NCBI GenBank assembly: GCA_041752455.1
Contig: JBGSWL010000042.1
Coordinates: 1 to 7,158, forward strand
Origin: JBGSWL01 sp041752455
Lineage (GTDB): Bacteria; Pseudomonadota; Alphaproteobacteria; Rhizobiales; Rhizobiaceae
DNA: 7,158 bases
Reading direction: 5' to 3'
How positions within the stretch are numbered: position 1 is the stretch's first letter; the number at the start of each line of letters is the position of its first letter. The position numbers were made by a program, and so were the translations under genes. This document shows positions 1-5,926 of this stretch, piece after piece. Under the pieces are notes generated by a model. The model did no database searches. It had not been told where the DNA came from and saw nothing but the letters and a program-made list of their open reading frames with translations.

Positions 1-440
1 CGCGCGGCGCCGAGGATGCGCTGGCAAAAATCGAATGCGCGCTGCCACCGCCTGATCGTGACCGCCTGCGCAAAGTGGCGATCCGCGCCCCTGAGTTCCG
101 AAGCGACACGGCAACACGCACGCGGCTCGACGAACTGGAGCGCGCCTGCGCCGATCAGCACAAGGTGACTATCGACTACCGCGATGCGGCGAGCGCAGCG
201 ACCAGCCGGACCTTGCTGCCGCTCGGTCTCTGGTTCTGGGGCGGGGCGTGGACACTGATCGCCTGGTGCGAACTGCGCTCCGATTTCCGGATGTTCCGTA
301 TCGACCGGATCGCCGCGATGGCAGTCGGCCCGGAAACATTCAGGCATCAGACGGGCCGCAGGCTCAAGGATTTCTACGAGCAGATGCGCGCCAATGGCGA
401 CGTGCCGCCGTGCTTTGATTTCAACGCAGCCGGCCTTTGA
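1..440 (+). CDS. WYL-domain transcriptional regulator (YafY family), C-terminal part
   Basis: The frame is open from the first complete codon at position 3 to the TGA at 438-440, so this is the last 145 residues of a protein that starts outside the window. The visible part contains the WYL core, from HKVTIDYRD through RTLLPLGLWFWGGAWTLIAWC to the FRMFRIDRI segment, which is the typical pattern of YafY-like regulators. In that family an N-terminal DeoR/HTH_11-type winged helix binds DNA and the WYL domain senses a ligand (often nucleic acid or nucleotide) or mediates oligomerisation. The DNA-binding part is not visible here. A GTG at 75 could be read as a start, but the frame continues unbroken upstream and the WYL family is longer, so I treat it as internal. 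The gene converges on trcR with 59 bp between the stops. Its target genes cannot be inferred. Confidence 0.85.
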   Translation, partial: RGAEDALAKIECALPPPDRDRLRKVAIRAPEFRSDTATRTRLDELERACADQHKVTIDYRDAASAATSRTLLPLGLWFWGGAWTLIAWCELRSDFRMFRIDRIAAMAVGPETFRHQTGRRLKDFYEQMRANGDVPPCFDFNAAGL

Positions 441-448
441 ACGACAAA

Positions 449-472
449 CGCCGGTGGAAAAATCCACCGGCG
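449..472. terminator. Hairpin between convergent WYL gene and trcR
   Basis: A perfect 10-bp inverted repeat, CGCCGGTGGA and TCCACCGGCG, encloses an AAAA loop. It starts 9 bp after the WYL stop and ends 27 bp from the trcR stop, which is where a shared transcription terminator is expected. Neither side has a run of T, although the trcR-strand side reads CGTTTG. It is therefore terminator-like but not a canonical intrinsic terminator. Confidence 0.55.
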
Positions 473-499
473 CCATGGTCATCGTGTCATCGATCGAGA

Positions 500-1222
500 T
501 CAGAACCGGTTGTCGTCGGTCTCTTCGTCCGCGTCGGTGTCGGCGCGTTTCAGCGCCTTCAGCTTGGCAAAGACGGTATCGGCATCGAGTTCATCATCAT
601 CGGAAGGCGCAGGCCGTGAACCGCCGGCCCCGATCGGCATGGTCTCGGTCTGGGTTGCCGGCAGCAGCATGTCACCGGCTTCCGGCTCGACATCCACAAC
701 CCGGCCACGCGAGGCGCGCTGCACTTCGAAGTCGAGGTCGATCTGCGTGCACAGACCGAGCGCCACCGGATCGACCGGCTGCAGGTTGGCCGAGTTCCAG
801 TGGCCGCGGGTGCGTATCTGTTCGATCGTGTTCTTGGTCGTGCCGACCAGACGCGAAATCTGTGCATCCTTGAGTTCCGGATGGTTGCGCACCAGCCAGA
901 GGATGGCGTTCGGCCGGTCCTGACGCTTGGAAACCGGCGTGTAGCGCGGCGCCTTCTTCTTGGCTTGCGGCACCCGCACTTTCGGCTCCGACAGCTTCAA
1001 AGGATGCGCCGGATCCATTTCGGCGCGCTCGATCTCGTCGCGCGAAAGCTGGCCTGTGTTGATCGGGTCAAGACCCTTGATGCCCTGCGCCGACTCGCCA
1101 TCGGCGATCGCTTTGACTTCCAGATGATGCAGGCCGCAAAAATTGGCGATCTGGTGGAAGGTCAGCGCCGTGTTGTCGACGAGCCAGACGGCAGTTGCCT
1201 TGGGCATGAGAAGCTGGGCCAT
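500..1222 (-). CDS. trcR: TrcR family (DUF1013) cell-cycle transcriptional regulator
   Basis: The protein has 240 residues and matches the alphaproteobacterial DUF1013 family, now annotated as cell-cycle transcriptional regulator TrcR. It opens with the characteristic MAQLLMPKATAVWLVDNTAL. Residues 13-40 (with TFHQIANFCGLHHLEVKAI) look like one helix-turn-helix. Residues 104-137 (PNAILWLVRNHPELKDAQISRLVGTTKNTI, split here for reading) look like a second. The linker at 80-100 is rich in Lys and Arg, and the last 35 residues are acidic and probably disordered. I chose the ATG at 1222 because GAAAGGTG (complement of 1231-1238) lies 8 nt upstream and the conserved family N-terminus begins there. 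A longer reading from 1309 adds 29 unconserved residues and has no comparable ribosome site. The gene stands alone, divergent from the phytase-like gene and convergent with the WYL gene. The direct targets are not deducible from the sequence. Confidence 0.88.
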   Translation of the reverse strand: MAQLLMPKATAVWLVDNTALTFHQIANFCGLHHLEVKAIADGESAQGIKGLDPINTGQLSRDEIERAEMDPAHPLKLSEPKVRVPQAKKKAPRYTPVSKRQDRPNAILWLVRNHPELKDAQISRLVGTTKNTIEQIRTRGHWNSANLQPVDPVALGLCTQIDLDFEVQRASRGRVVDVEPEAGDMLLPATQTETMPIGAGGSRPAPSDDDELDADTVFAKLKALKRADTDADEETDDNRF

Positions 1223-1376
1223 GATGCAAGCACCTTTCAGGTAAGTGATGTCAAAGGGTAAGGCTCCGCTGGCGTCCGCGCCGGTGTCGCGGGCGTGGTT
1301 GGAGGCCACAATGTCCGGGAATTCGACCCTGATCTAAACGATCGGGTAGCGTTTTGCAATCGCAAGGCGGGCCATG

Positions 1377-1416
1377 CGGTCACGGTTGTTTCATCGCTCT
1401 GTCACGCACCTGTCAT
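1377..1416 (+). promoter_or_regulatory. Tandem Pho boxes (PhoB operator)
   Basis: Positions 1399-1416 read CTGTCAC-GCAC-CTGTCAT. This is the PhoB box architecture of two direct 7-bp repeats (consensus CTGTCAT) separated by 4 bp, matching 13 of 14 half-site bases. Two weaker half-sites continue the same 11-bp phase upstream: GTTTCAT at 1388-1394 (5/7) and CGGTCAC at 1377-1383 (5/7). This gives four consecutive half-sites, equivalent to two adjacent boxes. They lie 47 bp before the ATG of the phytase-like gene at 1464. Activation by phosphorylated PhoB under phosphate limitation is the expected role. I do not see a convincing -10 hexamer downstream, which is not unusual for an activator-dependent promoter. 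The divergent trcR start is 155 bp away. Confidence 0.75.
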
Positions 1417-1421
1417 GCGGA

Positions 1422-1436
1422 CCCTCAAAAAGAGGG
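1422..1436 (+). other. Short inverted repeat between Pho box and start codon
   Basis: CCCTC-AAAAA-GAGGG is a perfect 5-bp inverted repeat around an A5 loop. It lies 5 bp after the last Pho half-site and 15 bp before the Shine-Dalgarno GGAGG (1452-1456). It occupies the region where the -10 element or transcription start of the phytase-like gene should be. It could be a small operator, a 5'-UTR stem or chance. Confidence 0.3.
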
Positions 1437-1463
1437 ATGCAGTTTCAAGCTGGAGGAACCCCC

Positions 1464-3653
1464 ATGCGCAATCGCCTTTTCGCATCGTCCGCAGCCATCG
1501 CCCTGATGGCCGGGACCGTCGCTTCTTTCGCTGCCTCCCATGGCGGCATGGTCTTCAACCGCGTGGCATCATTCCCGGTCGCCAGCAACATTCCGGAAGG
1601 CACTGACAAGGCATCGGTTTCCTCGGCCGAAATCATTGCAGCGACGCAGGACGGCATGATGCTCGTCTATTCCGATAGCCCGCTCGGCGGCATCGGCTTT
1701 GTTGACATCACCGACCCGGCCAAGCCGGTTGCCGCCGGTTTTGTCGCCGCCGAAGGCGAGCCGACTTCGGTTGCCGTCCAGAACGGCCGCGCACTGGTCG
1801 CAGTCAACACCTCAGAAAACTACGTCACCCCATCGGGCAAGCTTCTCTCGATCAACCTGATGACGCGCGAAGTCGAGCAGACATGCGACCTCGGCGGTCA
1901 GCCTGATTCGATTGCCATTTCGCCCGACGGCACCATGGCCGCCGTTGCCATCGAGAACGAACGCGATGAGGAACTGAACGACGGCGTCATCCCGCAGATG
2001 CCGGCCGGCTCGGTCGTCACGTTCCGCATCGCCAGCGGCGCAGTCGTGTGCGATTCGATGGTCACCGCCGACCTGACCGGTCTTGCCACCGTCGCACCGG
2101 AAGATCCGGAAGCCGAATTCGTTGCCATCAACGATGCCAACGAAGTTGTCGTCACGCTGCAGGAAAACAACCACATCGCCATCATCGAAGGCCGCACCGG
2201 CAAGGTGCTGTCGCACTTTTCGGCTGGCGCCGTGACGCTGGAAAATGTCGACACCGAAGAGGAAGGCGCCCTGACCTTCGACGGCAAGCTCGAAAACGTC
2301 CTGCGCGAGCCGGACGCAGTCAAGTGGCTCGACAATGACCGGTTCGTCACCGCCAACGAAGGCGACTACGAAGGCGGCTCACGCGGCTTCACGATCTTCA
2401 ACAAGACCGGCGAAGTGCTGTTTGAAAGCGGCCTCGATCTCGAGCACCGCATCGCTCTGGCCGGCCACTATCCGGAAGGCCGTTCGGGCAACAAGGGTGC
2501 AGAACCCGAGGGCCTCGAAGTCGCAACCTTCGGCGATACCAAGTTCATCTTCGTGCTGTCGGAACGCGCGTCCGTGATCGGCGTCTACAAGGACACCGGC
2601 GCAGCCCCGGAATTTGTCCAGCTTCTGCCGTCGGGCCTCAGCCCGGAAGGCGCGGTTGCCATCGCCTCGCGCGGTCTTCTGGCGATTGCCAACGAAGTTG
2701 ATCTTGTCGAAGACGGCGGCGTTCGCAGTCACGTCACGCTCTACCAGCTTGGCGACGGCCCGGCCGCCTACCCGACCATCGTATCGCAGATGCAGGATGG
2801 CCGGCCGCTCGGTTGGGGCGCCCTCTCCGGCGCCGTTGCCGACGCAACGCAGCCCGGCATCCTCTATGCGGTCAATGACAGCGTCTACAAAGGTCAGCCG
2901 ACGATCTTCACGATCGACGCCAACCAGACCCCGGCGCTGATCACCGCTGCCACCCGCGTCACCCGCGGCGGCAACCCGCTGCCGCTGGCCGACTTCGAAG
3001 GCATCACCCTTGATGGTGAAGGCGGCTTCTGGCTCGCCTCGGAAGGCCGTGCCGACCGTGGCATCGCCCACCGTCTGGTGCGCGTCGATGCGGCCGGCGC
3101 AGTAACCGCTGACATCTCGTTCCCGTCCTCGCTGCTGACTGTCCAGGAACGCTTCGGCGCCGAAGGCGTTGCAAAGATCGGCGACACGCTCTGGGTCGCG
3201 ATCCAGCGCGAATGGAAAGACGATGAAAAGGGCTTCGTGAAACTCGTCTCCTACAACATCGCCACCAAGGAATGGGGCGCTGTGCGCTACCCGCTGGAAG
3301 CCAAGGGCGAAGGCTGGAACGGCCTTTCCGAAACCACCCTGTCGGGCGAGCATGTCTATATCGTCGAGCGCGACAACCAGATCGGCGCTGCCGCAGTCCT
3401 GAAGAAGGTGTTCCGTGTGCCGGTTGCCGATCTGAAACCCGCAGCGCTCGGCGGCGAACTGCCGGTCGTGACGAAGGAAGAAGTTCTCGACCTGATGCCG
3501 ATGCTGCAGTCGCAGGGTGGATATGTGCTCGACAAAGTCGAAAGCCTTGCGGTCGATGCCGCCGGTAATTGGTTTGCCATCACCGACAATGATGGCGTTG
3601 ATGACAGCAACGGCGAAACCCAGTTCATGCGTCTCGGCGCGATGGTGAAGTAA
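1464..3653 (+). CDS. Secreted esterase-like/phytase-like beta-propeller protein
   Basis: This 729-residue protein resembles the family annotated as esterase-like activity of phytase (phytase-like domain), often labelled alkaline phosphatase-like. Residues 1-24 form a Sec signal peptide: basic MRNR, a hydrophobic stretch, then ASFA before ASHGG, so export to the periplasm or beyond is likely. Residues about 30-430 carry propeller-like blades, including an LVIVD-type repeat (GGIGFVDITDPAKPVAAG, 75-92) and QPDSIAISPDGTMAAVAI (146-163). Residues about 445-729 form the phytase-like part, with LADFEGITLDGEGGFWLASEG (508-528, a 21-residue span of which the key part is DFEGI), GAEGVAKIGDTLWVAIQ (565-581) and a C-terminal VESLAVD...DNDGVDDSNGET signature (692-719). 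Only two cysteines are present, at 141 and 196, possibly a disulfide. The ATG at 1464 has GGAGG 7 nt upstream; an in-frame ATG at 1374 would put the Pho boxes inside the coding region and mask the signal peptide. Hydrolysis of organic phosphate esters is inferred from family and operator; the substrate is unknown. Confidence 0.85.
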   Translation: MRNRLFASSAAIALMAGTVASFAASHGGMVFNRVASFPVASNIPEGTDKASVSSAEIIAATQDGMMLVYSDSPLGGIGFVDITDPAKPVAAGFVAAEGEPTSVAVQNGRALVAVNTSENYVTPSGKLLSINLMTREVEQTCDLGGQPDSIAISPDGTMAAVAIENERDEELNDGVIPQMPAGSVVTFRIASGAVVCDSMVTADLTGLATVAPEDPEAEFVAINDANEVVVTLQENNHIAIIEGRTGKVLSHFSAGAVTLENVDTEEEGALTFDGKLENVLREPDAVKWLDNDRFVTANEGDYEGGSRGFTIFNKTGEVLFESGLDLEHRIALAGHYPEGRSGNKGAEPEGLEVATFGDTKFIFVLSERASVIGVYKDTGAAPEFVQLLPSGLSPEGAVAIASRGLLAIANEVDLVEDGGVRSHVTLYQLGDGPAAYPTIVSQMQDGRPLGWGALSGAVADATQPGILYAVNDSVYKGQPTIFTIDANQTPALITAATRVTRGGNPLPLADFEGITLDGEGGFWLASEGRADRGIAHRLVRVDAAGAVTADISFPSSLLTVQERFGAEGVAKIGDTLWVAIQREWKDDEKGFVKLVSYNIATKEWGAVRYPLEAKGEGWNGLSETTLSGEHVYIVERDNQIGAAAVLKKVFRVPVADLKPAALGGELPVVTKEEVLDLMPMLQSQGGYVLDKVESLAVDAAGNWFAITDNDGVDDSNGETQFMRLGAMVK

Positions 3654-3695
3654 GCATCGACTGACTGAACTACGACAACCAGCGTTTCCTCCCGG

Positions 3696-3732
3696 CAATG
3701 ACCCGGCGCAACCCGCGCCGGGTCATTGTTTT
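3696..3732 (+). terminator. Rho-independent terminator of the phytase-like gene
   Basis: A perfect 14-bp stem, CAATGACCCGGCGC paired with GCGCCGGGTCATTG, encloses a 5-nt loop (AACCC) and is followed by TTTT at 3729-3732. It begins 42 bp after the TAA at 3651-3653. It also separates this gene from the convergent oxidoreductase ending at 3756. The T run is on the + side only, so it acts mainly on the phytase-like transcript. Confidence 0.9.
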
Positions 3733-3755
3733 GGTGGATATTCGGAAAATCCGCG

Positions 3756-4745
3756 TCAGGCGACCGTGAGCACCATCTTGCCGATATGGTCACCCGCCTC
3801 CATCCGTTCATGGGCGAGCCGCGCATCATCGAGCGCAAAGACCATGTCCATCACCGGCGCATACCGGCCATCGGCAATCAGCGGCCAGACCTTGGCTTCC
3901 AGTTCCCCGGCCAGCGCCGTCTTGAAGGCGTCGGTGCGCGGCCGCAGTGTCGAGCCGGTATGGGTGAGGCGCTTGACCATCAGAAGCCGGAAATCGGCCT
4001 CGGCGGTCGGTCCGGCAAGCGTCGATATCTGCACGATCCGCCCGTCCGCCGCCGCAGCACGGTAGTTGCGCGCCACATAATCACCGCCAACCATGTCGAG
4101 GATGACGTCGGCGCCATGGCCATCGGTGACGGCTTTTAAGGCCTCGACGAAATCGGTCTCGCGGTAGTTGATCGCATGATCGGCGCCGACCTGAAGGCAA
4201 GCCGCGCATTTTTCCGCAGAGCCCGCGGTTGCGATCACCTTTGCCCCGAATGCCTTGGCAAGCTGGATCGCCGTGGTGCCGATCCCCGACGTTCCGCCAT
4301 GAACCAGAAGAACCTCGCCAGCCTTGAGTCTGCCGCGTTGAAACACATTGTGCCACACCGTGAAGGTGGTTTCAGGCACAGCCGCCGCCTGCACGAAGGA
4401 AAGCGTTTCCGGCTTGGGCAACACATGACCGGCAGGCACGGCACAGAACTGCGCATAGCCGCCGCCGGGCGTCAGGGCACAGACCGCTTCGCCGCCAAAC
4501 CAGCGTGTCACGCCCTCGCCAACCGCATGGATCGTGCCGGAAACTTCAAGGCCCGGAAGGTCGGACGCGCCGGGCGGCGGCGGATAGGCGCCCGCCCGTT
4601 GCAGGGCATCAGGCCGATTGACCCCGGCAGCCTGGACGGAAATGATGACTTCACCCGGTTTTGGTTCCGGAATGTCGCGCTCGACCGGCACCAGCACCTC
4701 CGGCCCGCCGGGCTTGCTGATCGCGATTGCCTTCATCGTGGCCAT
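3756..4745 (-). CDS. NAD(P)H quinone oxidoreductase, PIG3-type medium-chain reductase
   Basis: The protein has 329 residues and is a complete member of the zinc-independent quinone oxidoreductase branch of the medium-chain dehydrogenase/reductase superfamily, closest in pattern to the TP53I3/PIG3 group. The N-terminal GroES-like substrate domain covers roughly 1-125, with AGVNRPDALQRAGAYPPPPG (40-59) and LPGLEVSGTI (63-72). The Rossmann cofactor domain follows, with LLVHGGTSGIGTTAIQLAKA (146-165) as the dinucleotide-binding loop. Further family motifs are GAKVIATAGSAEKC (167-180) and GADVILDMVGGDYVARN (211-227). The cysteine/histidine cluster that holds zinc in alcohol dehydrogenases is absent. 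The family reduces quinones with NADPH in the cytoplasm; the physiological substrate is unknown. The ATG at 4745 is favoured over Met4 because AGGAG (complement of 4754-4758) lies 8 nt upstream. The gene is divergent from the DUF1192 gene across 91 bp. A TTGACC (complement of 4812-4817) could be its -35, but no good -10 follows at 17 bp. Confidence 0.92.
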   Translation of the reverse strand: MATMKAIAISKPGGPEVLVPVERDIPEPKPGEVIISVQAAGVNRPDALQRAGAYPPPPGASDLPGLEVSGTIHAVGEGVTRWFGGEAVCALTPGGGYAQFCAVPAGHVLPKPETLSFVQAAAVPETTFTVWHNVFQRGRLKAGEVLLVHGGTSGIGTTAIQLAKAFGAKVIATAGSAEKCAACLQVGADHAINYRETDFVEALKAVTDGHGADVILDMVGGDYVARNYRAAAADGRIVQISTLAGPTAEADFRLLMVKRLTHTGSTLRPRTDAFKTALAGELEAKVWPLIADGRYAPVMDMVFALDDARLAHERMEAGDHIGKMVLTVA

Positions 4746-4836
4746 GATCGAAACTCCTGTACAGTTTTTGGGACTTTGCGCGTGGCCCTATCTGAACAGC
4801 CGGGCCTGCAAGGTCAACGCAAGGAGGACGCACATC

Positions 4837-5025
4837 ATGCGTGACGAGGACAACAAGCCGGCCGTTCGTCCGGCCTATGTGATCGGTCAGGATCTGTCTC
4901 TGCTGTCTGTCAGCGAACTGGAAGCGACCATGGCATTGCTGCAAACCGAGATCGGGCGCCTTGGCGCCGAACGCGACAAACGCGACCGGACCCGCGCTGC
5001 TGCCGAGGCGATATTTGGCCGGTAA
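4837..5025 (+). CDS. DUF1192 family small protein
   Basis: This small protein of 62 residues matches DUF1192, a family of unknown function that is common in Alphaproteobacteria. Features that fit are the N-terminal LSLLSVSELEATMALL segment (20-35, the usual L..LSV.EL pattern) and a heptad-like helix, LLQTEIGRLGAERDKRDRTR (34-53), followed by AAAEAIFGR at the C-terminus. It is highly charged, with no membrane segment or signal peptide, and is probably a cytosolic helical or short coiled-coil protein. The ATG at 4837 has a strong AAGGAGG at 4821-4827 nine nt upstream, which decides the start against the longer open frame that begins inside the oxidoreductase. The gene lies just upstream of rcdA on the same strand, but a strong terminator lies between them, so cotranscription should be limited. 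No function can be assigned from sequence. Confidence 0.85.
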   Translation: MRDEDNKPAVRPAYVIGQDLSLLSVSELEATMALLQTEIGRLGAERDKRDRTRAAAEAIFGR

Positions 5026-5047
5026 TGGCACGCCCGGCGAAGGCTCG

Positions 5048-5062
5048 TTTACCGTCCATTAA
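5048..5062 (+). promoter_or_regulatory. Imperfect CtrA-like site (TTTA-N7-TTAA)
   Basis: TTTA-CCGTCCA-TTAA matches the CtrA consensus TTAA-N7-TTAA except at one base. It lies 22 bp after the DUF1192 stop and about 96 bp before the terminator at 5158. If functional it would control the transcript that ends there. A one-mismatch hit to a short AT motif is less secure than the perfect copy at 5211, but AT-rich words are rare in this GC-rich sequence. Confidence 0.3.
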
Positions 5063-5185
5063 GCTTTACAGGGTATTGATGGCAATGTTCGGATTTGTGC
5101 CGAATACACTCAAGGTGACGATGTTGCTTTGTTTGACGCCTCCCTGTTAAACTCCCGAGAGCCGCATCAGCGGCTCTTTTTTTTT
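5063..5185 (+). ncRNA. Candidate small RNA or 3' UTR ending in a strong terminator
   Basis: The 132 bp between the DUF1192 stop and the terminator hairpin contain no recognised gene, yet they end in the strongest intrinsic terminator of the window. A separate transcript of about 100-120 nt is possible. The alternative is simply a long 3' UTR of the DUF1192 mRNA. A 23-codon reading frame (ATG at 5079, TAA at 5148-5150) stops 7 bp before the hairpin. Its ribosome site (AGGG, 5 nt upstream) is weak and I recognise no family, so I do not call it a gene. I see no convincing -35/-10 pair; the exact 5' end given here is a guess. Confidence 0.25.
5158..5185 (+). terminator. Strong Rho-independent terminator upstream of rcdA
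   Basis: An 8-bp perfect stem, AGAGCCGC and GCGGCTCT, with an ATCA loop runs directly into nine T residues (5177-5185). This is a textbook intrinsic terminator on the + strand. It ends transcription coming from DUF1192 or from an independent small transcript. It also insulates the rcdA promoter region that follows. Confidence 0.92.
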
Positions 5186-5210
5186 GGCCTTTGTTCCACG
5201 GTGGCACCCG

Positions 5211-5225
5211 TTAACCCTTCATTAA
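5211..5225 (+). promoter_or_regulatory. CtrA binding site upstream of rcdA
   Basis: TTAA-CCCTTCA-TTAA is an exact match to the full CtrA-box consensus TTAA-N7-TTAA. It lies 26 bp after the terminator and about 114-128 bp before the rcdA start, in the only gap where an rcdA promoter can be. CtrA is the master cell-cycle response regulator of Alphaproteobacteria, and in Caulobacter rcdA belongs to the CtrA regulon. Activation or repression cannot be told from the sequence, since I see no clear -10 hexamer placed 16-18 bp downstream. Confidence 0.7.
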
Positions 5226-5338
5226 GGATAGCCTTGCCCTTGCTTGTGAACTGCTCCACACATGGGCTGTGAACCGCCGGTGGGCCGCGTAGACGGGTCT
5301 TGGCGGCCGGAAAATAGAGAGCAGGGTCAGTGGCGTTG

Positions 5339-5848
5339 ATGAGTAGCGGTTCCAATACAATTCGTTTCATGGAGCGCAAGGCATCCTCGCCGGCATTCCG
5401 GACCCTTTATGCGGAAGGCATGGAATTGGTCGAGGTGACCGCCACCTATCTCGACGGGCAGGGCCGCGTGGACGCCAAAGGGCTGAGCCGGACGGCAGCC
5501 ACGCTGTATGCCGCCGAGTCCATGCGCCTGACAACGCGCCTGATGCAGGTTGCATCATGGTTGTTGTTGCAGCGGGCGCTCGGCAATGGCGAAATGACGC
5601 GCGAACAGGTCGCTTCCGAAAAACGCAAGATCCGCCTCGACACGGCATCGGCCACCGGCGGACTGGATGCCTTCAACGAACTGCCGGAACAGTTCCGCCA
5701 GCTTGTGCACCAGTCGCTCGGCCTGCAGGCGCGCGTGCGTCGCATGGATGCCGACATGCTGTCCGGTGAAGACCATCAGGCAACAGCCGGCGAAAACCCG
5801 GTCACTGCGCAGATCAATCTGTTGAAGACCGCCTTCGGCAGCCTTTGA
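5339..5848 (+). CDS. rcdA: RcdA-like protease adaptor (DUF1465)
   Basis: The 169-residue protein matches DUF1465, the family of RcdA (regulator of CtrA degradation). In Caulobacter, RcdA is a ClpXP adaptor that works with CpdR and PopA to deliver CtrA and other substrates for cell-cycle-timed proteolysis. The family pattern is visible: the NTIRF start (6-10), ASSPAF (15-20), GMELVE.TATYLDG (27-40) and the core helix SRTAATLYAAESMRLTTRLM then QVASWLLLQRAL (50-81). KRKIRLDT follows at 95-102. It is mostly helical and soluble, and the tail after about 140 is likely flexible. The start is uncertain. I prefer ATG 5339 (MSSGSNTIRF) because rhizobial homologues begin in this way; the AGGG at 5323-5326 is then 12 nt away. 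An in-frame GTG at 5330 would leave only 3 nt. It is preceded by a perfect CtrA site and converges on rpmE. Confidence 0.87.
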   Translation: MSSGSNTIRFMERKASSPAFRTLYAEGMELVEVTATYLDGQGRVDAKGLSRTAATLYAAESMRLTTRLMQVASWLLLQRALGNGEMTREQVASEKRKIRLDTASATGGLDAFNELPEQFRQLVHQSLGLQARVRRMDADMLSGEDHQATAGENPVTAQINLLKTAFGSL

Positions 5849-5870
5849 GCCGACCCTCAAAGACTGAACG

Positions 5871-5898
5871 AAAAAAAGCCGGGCATTGCCCGGCTTTT
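5871..5898. terminator. Bidirectional terminator between rcdA and rpmE
   Basis: AAAAGCCGGGC (5874-5884) pairs perfectly over 11 bp with GCCCGGCTTTT (5888-5898) around an ATT loop. The GC core is flanked by seven A on the left (5871-5877) and four T on the right. It can therefore end transcription from rcdA (+, stop at 5848) and from rpmE (-, stop at 5927), with the better U run on the rpmE side. Confidence 0.92.
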
Positions 5899-5926
5899 CC
5901 TATTCTGCGACTGGTAAATGACCAGA

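Noticed and set aside
1223..1309. 29-residue N-terminal extension of TrcR
   Set aside because: The family N-terminus MAQLLMPKA begins at 1222 with a good ribosome site; the upstream codons look like untranslated leader.
1354..1365. TTGCAATCGCAA partial palindrome in the trcR/phytase gap
   Set aside because: Only 4-bp arms with an unpaired centre; could be an operator but cannot be separated from chance.
1374..1463. N-terminal extension of the phytase-like protein from ATG 1374
   Set aside because: It would overlap the Pho boxes and bury the signal peptide; the ATG at 1464 has GGAGG at proper spacing.
2379..3698. 439-codon open frame on the minus strand inside the phytase-like gene
   Set aside because: It is antisense to a clear secreted protein, has low-complexity composition typical of a shadow frame in GC-rich DNA, and runs through the terminator stem.
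4757..4764. CTGTACAG palindrome next to the ribosome site of the oxidoreductase
   Set aside because: An 8-bp palindrome is expected by chance in a window of this size, and no second copy is nearby.
4176..4844. 222-codon + strand frame opposite the oxidoreductase
   Set aside because: It is Arg-rich, antisense to a complete well-conserved enzyme, and runs into the DUF1192 start.
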